64,000 nt of DNA from JASGDN01 sp049841275 (lineage in GTDB: Bacteria > Chloroflexota > Chloroflexia > Thermomicrobiales > UBA6265). The DNA is taken from positions 6,942 through 70,941 of the forward strand of contig JASGDN010000009.1 of the NCBI GenBank assembly GCA_049841275.1, written 5' to 3'. Position numbers and translations under genes: made by a program. Under the pieces are notes generated by a model that was not told the origin of the DNA, searched no databases, and was given only the letters and a program-made list of their open reading frames with translations. Below are positions 26,026 to 34,840 of the stretch, piece after piece; the stretch's first letter is position 1, and each line of letters starts with the position of its first letter.

Positions 26026-26078
26026 TCGTGTCAGCAAAGGCGAATCTGTGCGATGACGCCCAGAAAGGGGTGATGACG

Positions 26079-26708
26079 ATGCCTGGCGAGAAGATGGACG
26101 AGGAGGTGCGGCGGCGGCAGATCCTGCAGACGGCCTTGCGGATCGCCCGGCGTGACCGCCTGGAGGGCATCAGCGTCCGCGGGCTGGCGAAGGAAGCCGG
26201 GGTGAGCATGGGGCTTATCGGCTTCTACTTCGGGTCGAAGGATGGCCTGCTCGCGGCGTTGCTAGACGATGTGATCGCCCGGATCGTCGACGAGGGGTTC
26301 CGCGCCGTCGATGCGACGCCCGATGCGGGCGAACGGTTGCTGGCAACGGTCGAGCGCCTGCTCGACCTGATCGGCGATCCAGAGACCGATATCCGCGTGC
26401 TGCTTGACTTCTGGCTGCGCGGAGGCACCGATCCGGAGGTGCGGCGACTGCTGCAACATGGGCTGGCCCGCTTCCGCGTCGAGATGCGTGGGATCGCTGT
26501 CGCGATGATCGCCGACCAGCCCGAGCGTTTCGTGGGTGTGACAGCGGAGGGACTTGCCACAGTGGCGATGAGCGCGATCGAGGGGACGATGTTCCAGGCC
26601 GTGCTCTATCCGGGCGATCTCGATGTCGCGGCCTACATGGCGGCATTGCGGGCCCTGGTGCGTGTCTGCGAGGAGTCGCCGAAGGAGTCCGTTGCGACGG
26701 CGCGCTAG
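26079..26708 (+). CDS. TetR/AcrR-family transcriptional regulator
   Basis: This 209-aa regulator begins with a TetR DNA-binding domain (RRRQILQTALRIARRDRLEG, then ISVRGLAKEAGVSMGLIGFY and FGSKDGLLAALL) and has an alpha-helical ligand-binding C-terminal domain. ATG at 26079 is chosen because AAAGGGG lies 8 nt upstream; ATG at 26073 would be too close. It is divergent from the YhgE-type membrane protein and two inverted repeats lie between them, so it probably represses both itself and that gene. Confidence 0.9.
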   Translation: MPGEKMDEEVRRRQILQTALRIARRDRLEGISVRGLAKEAGVSMGLIGFYFGSKDGLLAALLDDVIARIVDEGFRAVDATPDAGERLLATVERLLDLIGDPETDIRVLLDFWLRGGTDPEVRRLLQHGLARFRVEMRGIAVAMIADQPERFVGVTAEGLATVAMSAIEGTMFQAVLYPGDLDVAAYMAALRALVRVCEESPKESVATAR

Positions 26709-26770
26709 AATGGCCGCGACATCGATAGTGGCCATCCTTTGGGCCAGCGCGTCGTAGGTTCCGGGTTTCC

Positions 26771-27436
26771 GTGTCCGACCCTTCCGTCCCCACTCAAACG
26801 AGTGAGTCCGCATCGCCACCCGCACCGGATCCCACCACCATGCCACGGACCGCGTTGCCGAAGCCGGTTGCCGGTCGCATTGTGGTGCCTGGCATGCGTC
26901 CCGGCGATGTCCACGAGGCGGTCACGCTGCCGCCGGACCCTGTCGCCGGGAATGGGCGTCGTGGGTCTCGGGAGGCGAAGGTCCGCTGGTCGCCGACGGC
27001 AACGCTGTGTACGGTGCTCGCGATTGCCGTGTTGATCGCCGTGGAGCGGATCGGTGCGCCGTCCGGGTTCCGCACGTTCCGCTATGGTGTCTGGCTGACG
27101 GCGTTGATGCTGATCCTGGCCACGATCGCGAGCCTGGTTCCGAATGTCCTGTGGCGGGAAGGATCGCTGCTGGCGTGGAACGGTCTCGGCCTGGCGATCG
27201 GTGTGCTCGGCCTGGGAGTCCTTGGCGTCAGTTCGATGCTGGCACTTCCGCCGGTATTGGTGGGGATCGCGTTGACCGCATGGCCGCATCCACCCGAGGC
27301 GCCGAACGGTGCCGATGCGGTGCGCGGCCCTTTGGCGCTCGATGTGGGACAGCGGACGGCGTTGATCGTCGGTCTGCTGGTGGTGCCGGTCCTAGCACTG
27401 GTGGAGTGGCTCTGGTTCCGTGGTGGGTCGGGGTGA
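26771..27436 (+). CDS. Four-helix membrane protein of unknown family
   Basis: This 221-aa protein has a Pro/Ser/Thr-rich hydrophilic first 75 residues, then four hydrophobic segments (LCTVLAIAVLIAVERIG; VWLTALMLILATIASLVP; GLAIGVLGLGVLGVSSMLAL; ALIVGLLVVPVLALVEWLWF). The GTG start at 26771 lacks an obvious SD. No family is recognised. It lies between TetR and the nuclease gene on the same strand, with 62 nt and about 125 nt spacing. Confidence 0.65.
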   Translation: MSDPSVPTQTSESASPPAPDPTTMPRTALPKPVAGRIVVPGMRPGDVHEAVTLPPDPVAGNGRRGSREAKVRWSPTATLCTVLAIAVLIAVERIGAPSGFRTFRYGVWLTALMLILATIASLVPNVLWREGSLLAWNGLGLAIGVLGLGVLGVSSMLALPPVLVGIALTAWPHPPEAPNGADAVRGPLALDVGQRTALIVGLLVVPVLALVEWLWFRGGSG

Positions 27437-27560
27437 TGCCTCATCGGGTAGCGATGTGCGATGATGGCGGCGGATCATCGGTTCAATCAGGGCGGCATCC
27501 GGGGTGGAGGCCGTTGCCGGGTCCGGACGCATCGTTCTCCCAGTTGGCGAGGTGCGGGGT

Positions 27561-28448
27561 ATGGTCTTCCCCACCGAACGCGTATTGCCCAATGACGATA
27601 GGCTTCCGGCGCACCCCGCGGCCGGCCAGCGTCCGGTGCGCCTCAACCGTGACCGCACGATCTCGCCCACCCTCCTGAAGACCTACCGGGAATGCCCCCA
27701 TCGGGTTCGGCTCCAGTACATCGATCAGGTCGTGCCACCCCGGCAGTACGAGCACCACCTGTCGCAAGGGCGGATCGCTCACGATCTGCTGGCGATGGCA
27801 GCCAACCGGGTCCAGCACGGGATGGCCGTGCCCGACCGCGCGGAAATCCGGAACCTCGCGTATCGTCGCGTGCCTCGCAACGTGTTCCCTACCCCGGAGG
27901 CCCATGCGGACGCCGTGCATGAGATCGTGCGCTGGGTCGAGACCGGCATGCGGCATCTGCGGCGCGATCCGGATAGCACGATCCTGCTCGTCGAACGGCC
28001 GCAGAAGCGGGCGTTCGGCCCGGACGATCCGTTGCAGCTCACGTTTCGTCCGGATCTCGTGCGCTGGACCGCCGACGCCGATGGAGCATTCCTCGAAGTC
28101 ATCGACTACAAGACGGGCAAGCGATGGCCTGACGAGCATGTTCCTGTGGTCGCGCGCTTCGTGATCAACGCCTGGCTGGAGCGTGAGGGGCAACGGGCGT
28201 GGACGGTGCCTGCCCGTTTCACCTGGGTCTGGCTCGAACTCGGTGAACGGGATTCGGTCGACCTCGATCCGGAATCATGCTCCGCATCGTGGCGGGCGGT
28301 GACTTCGCTGGTGGATCGCTTGTTCGCAGAGACGGAATGGTTGCCGGTGCCATCGATGCGCTGCCGCTGGTGTCCCTTTCATCGCGTTGCCTGCCATGCG
28401 GCGGACACGGCATCGCCCGGCCTCCAGTTCGAGGGGCCGGGCGACTGA
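27561..28448 (+). CDS. PD-(D/E)XK nuclease, RecB/Cas4-like, with Fe-S cysteine set
   Basis: This 295-aa protein has the RecB-nuclease plan: SPTLLKTYRECPHRVRLQYI at about 35-54, His74 in GRIAHDLL, Asp165 in FRPDLVRW, then EVIDYKTG with Asp182 and Lys184. Cys45, with Cys268, Cys271 and Cys278 near the C-terminus (CRWC and a later C), matches the one-plus-three cysteines that hold the 4Fe-4S cluster in Cas4 and AddB. No CRISPR array, cas gene or helicase is nearby, so it is a stand-alone nuclease of unknown role. Confidence 0.85.
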   Translation: MVFPTERVLPNDDRLPAHPAAGQRPVRLNRDRTISPTLLKTYRECPHRVRLQYIDQVVPPRQYEHHLSQGRIAHDLLAMAANRVQHGMAVPDRAEIRNLAYRRVPRNVFPTPEAHADAVHEIVRWVETGMRHLRRDPDSTILLVERPQKRAFGPDDPLQLTFRPDLVRWTADADGAFLEVIDYKTGKRWPDEHVPVVARFVINAWLEREGQRAWTVPARFTWVWLELGERDSVDLDPESCSASWRAVTSLVDRLFAETEWLPVPSMRCRWCPFHRVACHAADTASPGLQFEGPGD

Positions 28449-28463
28449 ACGGAGGATCTGCGG

Positions 28464-28934
28464 TCAGGAGGCGGAAGCATCTCCCGTGTCCGGGTCGAAG
28501 GGCTCCAGTACGAAGACCGGAATCTGCCGTGTTGTCCTCGTCTGGTACTCCGCGTATGGCGGGTAGGCCGCTACCGAGCGTTCCCACCAGGCCGCTTTCT
28601 CGTCGCCGGTCACCTCCCGCGCGAGATAGTCGCGCTTCACGGCTCCATCCTGCAGCTCCACATGCGGATGCTGCTTCAGGTTCCAGTACCAGACCGGATG
28701 TTTCGGCGCACCGTCCATTGACGCGACCACGGCATAGACCCCATCGTGCTCGACCCGCATGAGCGCGGTCTTGCGCAACTTGCCCGATTTCGCTCCCACC
28801 GAGGTGAGGAGGATGATCGGCAGGCCAGTATCGCGGAGAGTGTTCGCCTCCTGCCCGTCCGAGGCTTCGAAGGCCTCCGCTTGCTCGCGCGCCCAGGCGG
28901 ACGTGCTTGGCTCGTATTCTCCAGTGAGTGGCAT
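28464..28934 (-). CDS. Deazaflavin (F420)-dependent nitroreductase family protein
   Basis: This 156-aa protein is of Ddn/nitroreductase-family length. TGLPIILLTSVGAKSGKLRKTALMRV matches the conserved strand-turn that contacts the cofactor, followed by YAVVASMDGAPKHPVWYWNL and a short C-terminal domain. Family members use reduced F420 to reduce quinones or nitro compounds. GAGGAG precedes the ATG. It is convergent with the nuclease gene, 15 nt apart. Its presence suggests that the host makes F420. Confidence 0.88.
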   Translation of the reverse strand: MPLTGEYEPSTSAWAREQAEAFEASDGQEANTLRDTGLPIILLTSVGAKSGKLRKTALMRVEHDGVYAVVASMDGAPKHPVWYWNLKQHPHVELQDGAVKRDYLAREVTGDEKAAWWERSVAAYPPYAEYQTRTTRQIPVFVLEPFDPDTGDASAS

Positions 28935-29162
28935 GGTGTCGGGGCTCCTCTCGTGCTGCGACCGGCCGCGAATCTGGTGGCCGGAACGATGATCATGCCG
29001 CTCATCCTATCGAGCGTGGTTCCGGTTCGCACCCCCCGCATGGCGAGGAGAGCCGGCTATATCCGGCAGGATTCCCCTCACCGTTCATGCCCATAATGAC
29101 GAGCATCGGTCCATCGCTTTGCCGCACAGCCGCCTTTGGATGCAGCCAGGAGTACCGTCGTC

Positions 29163-30541
29163 ATGACCAGCAGGCCATCGTCGTCCCCGTTCGTTGTTGC
29201 AGGATGCCGCCGCCCGGGCGACGCGCTATCTCGACCAGATCGGGGATCGGCGTGTCGCCCCCGAGGGAGACGCCATCCGGAGGCTGGACGAGTTGGCTCA
29301 CCCGCTGCCGATGGAGGGCTTGGACCCAGCGGAAATTCTGCGCCTGGCCGACGAGATTGGATCTCCGGCAGCAATGGGAATGGCGGGGCCTCGTTTCTTC
29401 GGCTTCGTGACCGGCGGCTCACTCCCGGCGACACTGGCTGCCAACGGGCTCGCCACCGCCTGAGACCAGAACGCAACCCTGTTCGAGGCGGCGCCATTCG
29501 CAGCCACGGTCGAAGCGGTGTGCGAACGCTGGATGGTCGATCTCCTGCGGCTCCCGTCGGAAACGGTCGTCGGGTATGTCACCGGCTGCACCATGGCGCA
29601 CTTCACGGCGCTGGCTGCCGCTCGCCACGCTGTCCTTGCCGAAGTGGGATGGAACACCCAGGATGACGGGCTCTTCGGCGCACCCTCGGTGACGGTCGTC
29701 GTGAGCGAAGAGGCACACGCGACGCTGATCGAGGTGCTGGCCTTGCTCGGCTTCGGGCGAAGCATGCTTGTCCGGGTTCCTGTCGACGATCAGGGGCGAA
29801 TGCGAACCGACGCGTTGCCCGCGTTCGAGGGACCAGCCATCGTCTGCGTGCAGGCCGGGAACGTCAACACCCGGGCATGCGATCCCTTGCGGGATGTGAT
29901 CGGCTGGGCAAAGGCACGCGGTGCATGGGTGCATGTCGATGGCGCATTCGGGCTGTGGGCGAGAACAGCTCCGGACCGTGCGTACCTGCTCGATGGCGTG
30001 GACCTGGCTGATTCCTGGGCGACCGACGGTCACAAGTGGCTCAACGTGCCCTACGACAGCGGGTTGGCCTTCGTGCGAAATCGGGATGCCCTGGCCGCCG
30101 TGATACCGCTTTCGACAGCGTATTTCCCCGAGGATGGCGAGCGGCGGGAACCGGCCCGGTACACGCCGGAAAGTTCCCGACGCGCGCGGGGTCGATATCT
30201 GGGCCGCATTGCTCTCCCTCGGGCAACGCGGGGTAGGCAAACTCGTCGAGCGGAACTGCCGTCAGGCTGCCCGGTTCGCCGAAGGACTACGCGAGGCCGG
30301 CTATGTGGTCCTCAACGATGTCGTCCTCAATCAGGTTCTGGTGTCGTTCGGCACGCCCGAGCAGACGCTGGCAGTCGTATCCGCCGTTAAGACCGATGGC
30401 ACCTGCTGGTGTGGCAGCACGGTCTGGCAGGGCCAGACTGCCATGCGCATCAGTGTCTCGTCCTGGGCGACAACCGACGAGGATGTGGAGCAGTCGCTCG
30501 CGGCTATCGTCGCCATTGCCAAGCGAATAGTGGGGCGATGA
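29163..30541 (+). pseudogene. Broken PLP-dependent decarboxylase (group II type)
   Basis: The rebuilt protein of about 455 aa resembles aromatic amino-acid/aspartate decarboxylases. It has VHVDGAFGLWA (Asp that contacts the pyridine N), TDGHKWLNVPYDSG (Schiff-base Lys) and a C-terminal small domain. Three lesions break it. One extra base lies near 29192, shortly after the ATG at 29163 with AGGAG upstream. An in-frame TGA at 29461-29463 stands where the family has Trp before DQN. A further extra base lies near 30185, after which GVDIWAALLSLGQRGV continues in another frame. The number of lesions argues for real decay. Confidence 0.75.
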
Positions 30542-30671
30542 CGCCGAAGGAGCCGGTCGTGCATCGCCATTCATGAGAATGAGACCCATGTGCGATATCG
30601 TCATGCTACCCTGTCGCAACGGGCTGGATGCGCGAACCAGTTCCGGCGCCTATTTCGTGCAGGAGCAATGC

Positions 30672-31037
30672 ATGCCTACCGTGACCATGGAGAACATCGG
30701 CGAGACGACCTGTCCCGACGGGCAGCGGCTCGTGCTGGCCATTGAGGATGCCGGAGTCGATATCCTGCACCGGTGCGGCGGCAATGCCCGCTGCACCACC
30801 TGCCGCGTCCAGATCATTGCCGGCGATGCCGGGCCGATGACCGGGCCGGAGGAGGCGCGTCTCGCGCGGGTCGAGAATCTGGAGCCGGACGCGCGCCTCT
30901 CCTGCCAGGTGCAGGTTCACGATGACCTGACGGTGCGTGTCATTCGCCGCCTGCAGGACTTTCCCGAGATGAGCGATCCGGGACCACGCCCGATCGACTG
31001 GCCGGCCGATCATCCGTTGCCGCCGGAAGCACACTGA
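30672..31037 (+). CDS. 2Fe-2S ferredoxin (plant/vertebrate type)
   Basis: This 121-aa protein has the ferredoxin cluster motif HRCGGNARCTTCRV (C-x5-C-x2-C) and a fourth Cys in ARLSCQVQV. It would carry electrons to oxygenases or reductases in the cytoplasm. The ATG at 30672 has AGGAG 6 nt upstream. A 35-residue charged tail with DWPADHPLPPEAH follows the fold. It is directly followed by a strong terminator, so it is the last or only gene of its transcript. Confidence 0.88.
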   Translation: MPTVTMENIGETTCPDGQRLVLAIEDAGVDILHRCGGNARCTTCRVQIIAGDAGPMTGPEEARLARVENLEPDARLSCQVQVHDDLTVRVIRRLQDFPEMSDPGPRPIDWPADHPLPPEAH

Positions 31038-31056
31038 TTCCTCGTCAGGCACGATG

Positions 31057-31099
31057 CAACGACGCCGGAAGCTGTCCAACCAGGCTTCCGGCGTCGTTG
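31057..31099. terminator. Bidirectional hairpin terminator
   Basis: A perfect 16-bp stem (31057-31072 with 31084-31099) encloses an 11-nt loop between the ferredoxin gene and the convergent GyrI-like gene. Confidence 0.75.
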
Positions 31100-31113
31100 T
31101 GCCAGAGAATGCG

Positions 31114-31668
31114 CTACGCGATCGGCCAGGCGATGTCGCAGACCTCGTCGTACGGGGACGCTCCCATGAAGTCCGTGAAGTAGACCTCGCGCGGCGCGGC
31201 GGCGATCCGGTGTCCTCGATCGAGAATCCAGCGTTCGACGGCCTCGTAGGCCTCGCCAAGATCGGCGGGATCGGCTTGCGACCGCTTCAACCGCACGAAG
31301 GCCTCGCGGTGGGCGGGGACGACGAGCAGTGCGTCGTTTCCCGCGGCGGCGCTCGGATCGGCGCCTGCGATCGGGGAGGTCACATCTACACGCATCGCGC
31401 CATGATCCGGATGGCCGTCGTAGATCACGATGAAGACCGGCTCCGGGGCGAACTGATCGCGGTTCAGGTACGGCAGCACGTCGGTCCGCGCGATGCCGCC
31501 ATTGGTATCGGCCGTCTCGTAGACGCGGCTCATGGCGCCCGGCAGCCATCCCGGCAGTTCGTGGACGTGGCGCTCCGCGAACTCGAAGGCGACCACCATC
31601 TCGGGCACCTCGCGAATCGTGATGACGAACGGATCGATGGCAGTATCCGGGGCGGGCGAATCGGTCAT
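31114..31668 (-). CDS. GyrI-like/effector-binding domain protein
   Basis: This 184-aa protein resembles the small-molecule-binding GyrI-like domain found alone or at the C-terminus of AraC-type regulators. It shows ITIREVPEMVVAFEF, GAMSRVYETADTNG, then PVFIVIYD, and AYEAVERWILDRGHRIAAAP before an acidic strand. No DNA-binding domain is present, so it may sequester or sense a ligand. The start at 31668 follows GGAAGGA. Confidence 0.7.
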   Translation of the reverse strand: MTDSPAPDTAIDPFVITIREVPEMVVAFEFAERHVHELPGWLPGAMSRVYETADTNGGIARTDVLPYLNRDQFAPEPVFIVIYDGHPDHGAMRVDVTSPIAGADPSAAAGNDALLVVPAHREAFVRLKRSQADPADLGEAYEAVERWILDRGHRIAAAPREVYFTDFMGASPYDEVCDIAWPIA

Positions 31669-31784
31669 GGGGGTGCGCGTCCTTCCGAGGTCACAGGCAT
31701 ACGAAGAGAGCGGCGCGGTGGCGACCGCATCTCGCCTACGGTAGCTCACGGATGGTCGCCGTGCTTCTCATGCCTTGCGGGCCA

Positions 31785-32297
31785 TCAGGCCGTTCCGGAT
31801 GCAGGAGGCGCGCCCTCGCTGACGAATTCCTGGATCAGCCGCCCCCGCTCGTCGTGGCGCTCGGTGTACGCGCCCTGCGTGTATCGGGCGATCACCGTTC
31901 GCCAGAAGCGCTGGGCCGCATCGTTCCATTGCATCTGGGATACCGACCAGGGGCCGGGAAACTGGCCGAAGAGCGTGCGGGCAGCCGTCTCCCCGACGCC
32001 CGTCCGGCGAAATTTCCGCATGATGAAGAACTCGGCCATGTGGTGCTCCGGCGCGTCTGTCGTGACGGCCTCCACCGTGCTGACGAGCGCGAACCCTGCC
32101 AGTTCCCCGTCGGCCCGTACGAAGAATGGATGACGGCCGGGATCCGTCCAGTAGTGGTCGAGGTATCGGTAGTCGTACAGGCCATGCTCGTTGATGGTCC
32201 ACCCGGCAAACTCGCTGAAGTCGTAGAGATACAACTGCATGAGGTTGGCGAGGACTGGTCTGTCTTCCAGGCGGACGGGGACGAGTTCGATCGGCAT
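31785..32297 (-). CDS. GNAT-family N-acetyltransferase
   Basis: This 170-aa GNAT protein contains LMQLYLYDFSEFAGWTINEHG near its start, a central FALVSTV strand, EFFIMRKFRRTGVGETAARTLF as the acetyl-CoA-binding loop (RRTGVG), and a C-terminal QRFWRTVI helix. GAGG lies 5 nt before ATG at 32297. It starts 16 nt after the MFS transporter stop, so it is probably in the PadR-MFS operon. Substrate unknown. Confidence 0.78.
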   Translation of the reverse strand: MPIELVPVRLEDRPVLANLMQLYLYDFSEFAGWTINEHGLYDYRYLDHYWTDPGRHPFFVRADGELAGFALVSTVEAVTTDAPEHHMAEFFIMRKFRRTGVGETAARTLFGQFPGPWSVSQMQWNDAAQRFWRTVIARYTQGAYTERHDERGRLIQEFVSEGAPPASGTA

Positions 32298-32313
32298 GGT
32301 GGCCTCGTTCCGG

Positions 32314-34038
32314 TCACTCGGCGGCAGGCGGCGGGCCATCATGACCGTGACTTGCCGCTCGTCGTGGCAAGGCGAAGATCAGCAGGAACGTCAATGCTAC
32401 CAGCCCGAAGGAGACGATCAGCGCCTGCTGGGCTGCCTTCGCGAAGGAGTCGGCCAGTGCCGTCGATGCCGCCCGCGAGAAGGCCGAGCTCACCGGATCG
32501 GTGGCGTTCTCGTCGGAAGCGGGGCAGCCGTCGGGCGTCGCGCTGGGGTCGGAGGCCGAGGCGCGTTCCGTGAAACAGCGTGCGAATGTGGAGACACTGT
32601 CGTCGATCTGGGCGGCGGGTATCTGGGCTGCGGCCAGGTCGGTGCGGAGCGATTCGCTCACGCGGTCGGCGGCGGCCGGCGAGCCGGATTCCAGCACGCC
32701 GAAGAGGACGATCCCGACCAGGCAGATGCCGATCGCCTGGCCGATGCGCTGGGTGGCGCTGAGGACGCCGCTGGCGGACCCTGCGTCCTCCCGCGGCACG
32801 CCAGCCAGCACCAGCGTCACGTTTGGAGCCACCACGAGACCGGACCCGAACCCCGCCACCAGGAACCACGGCGCAAGCTGCCAACCGGCGAGGGCGGTCC
32901 CTTCCTGCCGGATGGTCAGGATGAGTCCTGCGATGCCGATCATTACCAGGACGCTGCCAAGTGTGAGGCACCAGCGGCCGAGCTTGGTGGCGACCTTGTC
33001 CGACTGCGAGGCACTGATCATCGACCCGAGCGAGAACGGCATCACTGTGAGGCCGGAGTAGAGCGCGCTCTTGCCCATGCCGTTTTGGAGCAGCAGCGAC
33101 GAGATGAAGAAGATGCCCACGAAACCGCCGAAATAGGCCAGCGCAATGCCCATCCCGGCTGTGAAGGCGCGGCTGCGGAAGAGGCGCACATCGACCAGGG
33201 GCGGTTCGTTCGCCTCGATCCGCCGGCGCTCCCACCAGGAGAAGATCGCCAGCATGACGATGGATGCGCCCATCGAGAGCCATGTCCAGAGCGGCCATCC
33301 TTCCGGACGCCCCTCGATCAAGGGCACGGTGAGCAGCAACACTGCCGCAGAGATGAGTACGATCCCGACGAGATCGAGCCCGCCGCCGCGTCCATACGTC
33401 TGCTTCAGAATGCGCACCCCCATGATGACGGCCACGATGCCGATAGGAATGTTGATGAGGAAGATCGGTTCCCACTCCAGGCCGTCGATGTCGGCCGCGA
33501 TCAGCAAGCCGCCGACGAGCGGCCCCATCGCGGTGGCGATGCCAATCACGGAGCCGTAGATGCCGAACGCCTTGCCGCGCTCGCGCGGCGGGAAGGCGAG
33601 CTGGATCACGGCGGTGATCTGCGGGTTCATCACGCCGGCCATCGCGCCCTGGACGACGCGCCAGAAGACGAGCGCTTCCACCGAGTTCGCGGTGCCGCAG
33701 GCGGCGGATGCGGCGGTGAACCCGACGAGGCCGATCAGGAAGAGCAACTTGTGCCCGAAGCGGTCGCCGAGCCGTCCCGACGGGACGAGCAGCAGGCCGT
33801 AGGCGAGCGCGTAGCCGCTGACGATCCATTCGATGCTCTCGTAGCTGGCGGAGAGTGTCCGCTGGATCGAGGGGATGGCGACGTTCACGATCGTGCTGTC
33901 GAGCAGGATCATGAAGGTGCCGATCAGGACGGTTGCCAGGGCCAGCCAGCGATTGCGCTCATCGAACGCGGGCACGGCGGGGGAGAATGGCGCAGGGGAA
34001 GGCGACGCTCCCTGCGGAGCGCGGGACGACTGGGACAT
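32314..34038 (-). CDS. MFS drug/proton antiporter, DHA2 (14-TMS) type
   Basis: This 574-aa protein has the DHA2-family plan of 14 membrane segments. The first segment ends at LDSTIVNVAIPSIQ (motif D1-like), followed by GRLGDRFGHKLLF (motif A) and the motif C region GIATAMGPLVGGLLIAA. Such pumps export drugs or other hydrophobic compounds. It lies 106 nt downstream of the PadR regulator and just upstream of a GNAT gene, a layout typical of a ligand-induced efflux operon. Confidence 0.88.
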   Translation of the reverse strand: MSQSSRAPQGASPSPAPFSPAVPAFDERNRWLALATVLIGTFMILLDSTIVNVAIPSIQRTLSASYESIEWIVSGYALAYGLLLVPSGRLGDRFGHKLLFLIGLVGFTAASAACGTANSVEALVFWRVVQGAMAGVMNPQITAVIQLAFPPRERGKAFGIYGSVIGIATAMGPLVGGLLIAADIDGLEWEPIFLINIPIGIVAVIMGVRILKQTYGRGGGLDLVGIVLISAAVLLLTVPLIEGRPEGWPLWTWLSMGASIVMLAIFSWWERRRIEANEPPLVDVRLFRSRAFTAGMGIALAYFGGFVGIFFISSLLLQNGMGKSALYSGLTVMPFSLGSMISASQSDKVATKLGRWCLTLGSVLVMIGIAGLILTIRQEGTALAGWQLAPWFLVAGFGSGLVVAPNVTLVLAGVPREDAGSASGVLSATQRIGQAIGICLVGIVLFGVLESGSPAAADRVSESLRTDLAAAQIPAAQIDDSVSTFARCFTERASASDPSATPDGCPASDENATDPVSSAFSRAASTALADSFAKAAQQALIVSFGLVALTFLLIFALPRRAASHGHDGPPPAAE

Positions 34039-34144
34039 GAGGGGTGTCTCCGGTGGAGGCTATGGGTTGCGGCAGCGATGCCGGAGCGTACAACGCGGGA
34101 GTGCGTAGCCGTGGGAACGAACCGGGCTGGACGGCATTGTCTCG

Positions 34145-34708
34145 CTAGATGTCGTTCGGGGGACGGGAGGCGATCAATTCCGGCAGGCGGTCCAGCACAT
34201 CCCGGTGCCACTGGAGTTCAAGGTCGAGGCGGCGCAGGGAATGGTCGTAAACCATCCGTTCCAGGTCGCTCAGATACGGATCGGCCGTTTCGCGGGCGGC
34301 GCGCCAGGCGACGAGCTGATCCTGGATGTCACGGACGCGAAGTTTCATGTCCATGCAAGCCTCGTCGGGAGTCAGACCATCGTCGAGGAACTGGATGGCG
34401 AGATCGACCGGGTCCGGACGCAGCCGGGCATCGCGCATGATGGCATCGCGCAGGGCGACGAGTTCGGACCTCCCCTTGTCGGTAATGGCGTAGACGGTGC
34501 GTTCGGGGCGGTTTCCCTCCTGTTCGGTCCGCACCACCTCGATCGCCCCGTCCTTTTCCATGCGTTGGAGGGCGCCATAGAGCGAGCCGGGCTTGACGTT
34601 GGACCAGGTATCGGTGCGGTTCAATTGCGCTTCCCGCCGGATCTGGTGGCCGTGCATGGGGCCAATCCGGGCGAGCGCGCCGAGGATGAAGAGGCGCGTT
34701 GTGCTCAT
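34145..34708 (-). CDS. PadR-family transcriptional regulator
   Basis: This 187-aa protein has the PadR winged-helix domain: LFILGALARIGPMHGHQIRR, then VKPGSLYGALQRMEKDGAI, RTVYAITDKGRSELVAL, and a C-terminal helical dimerisation region typical of subfamily 1. It is the first gene of the PadR-MFS-GNAT operon and probably represses it. The ATG has no SD and lies only 6 nt from a good -10 box, so the mRNA looks leaderless. Confidence 0.88.
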   Translation of the reverse strand: MSTTRLFILGALARIGPMHGHQIRREAQLNRTDTWSNVKPGSLYGALQRMEKDGAIEVVRTEQEGNRPERTVYAITDKGRSELVALRDAIMRDARLRPDPVDLAIQFLDDGLTPDEACMDMKLRVRDIQDQLVAWRAARETADPYLSDLERMVYDHSLRRLDLELQWHRDVLDRLPELIASRPPNDI

Positions 34709-34714
34709 GAGATT

Positions 34715-34742
34715 AGTATAACGAGAGTATATTGCGTGTCAA
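34715..34742 (-). promoter_or_regulatory. Sigma70-type promoter for padR (leaderless)
   Basis: On the minus strand TTGACA (34742-34737) and TATACT (34720-34715) are 16 nt apart. The -10 ends 6 nt before the ATG, so transcription should start at or next to the A of the start codon. TATACT also recurs inside the spacer (TATACTCTCGTTATACT), which may be part of the PadR operator. Confidence 0.65.
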
Positions 34743-34840
34743 GAGCAGGGCCGGTGTCGCCTGCCGTGGACGCGTCCGGTATGGTGGGGCATGCGCAAAT
34801 GGTCGCACCGATGGGTGTCGTATGTCGGGAAGGGAATACT

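Noticed and set aside
27561..28448. A cas4 gene and CRISPR locus
   Set aside because: The nuclease is Cas4-like in its Cys arrangement, but no direct-repeat array or other cas gene is seen in the window.
29461..29463. TGA recoded as Trp or selenocysteine in the decarboxylase
   Set aside because: The gene also has two frameshifts, other genes use TGA as stop, and no SECIS-like structure is evident; decay explains it better.
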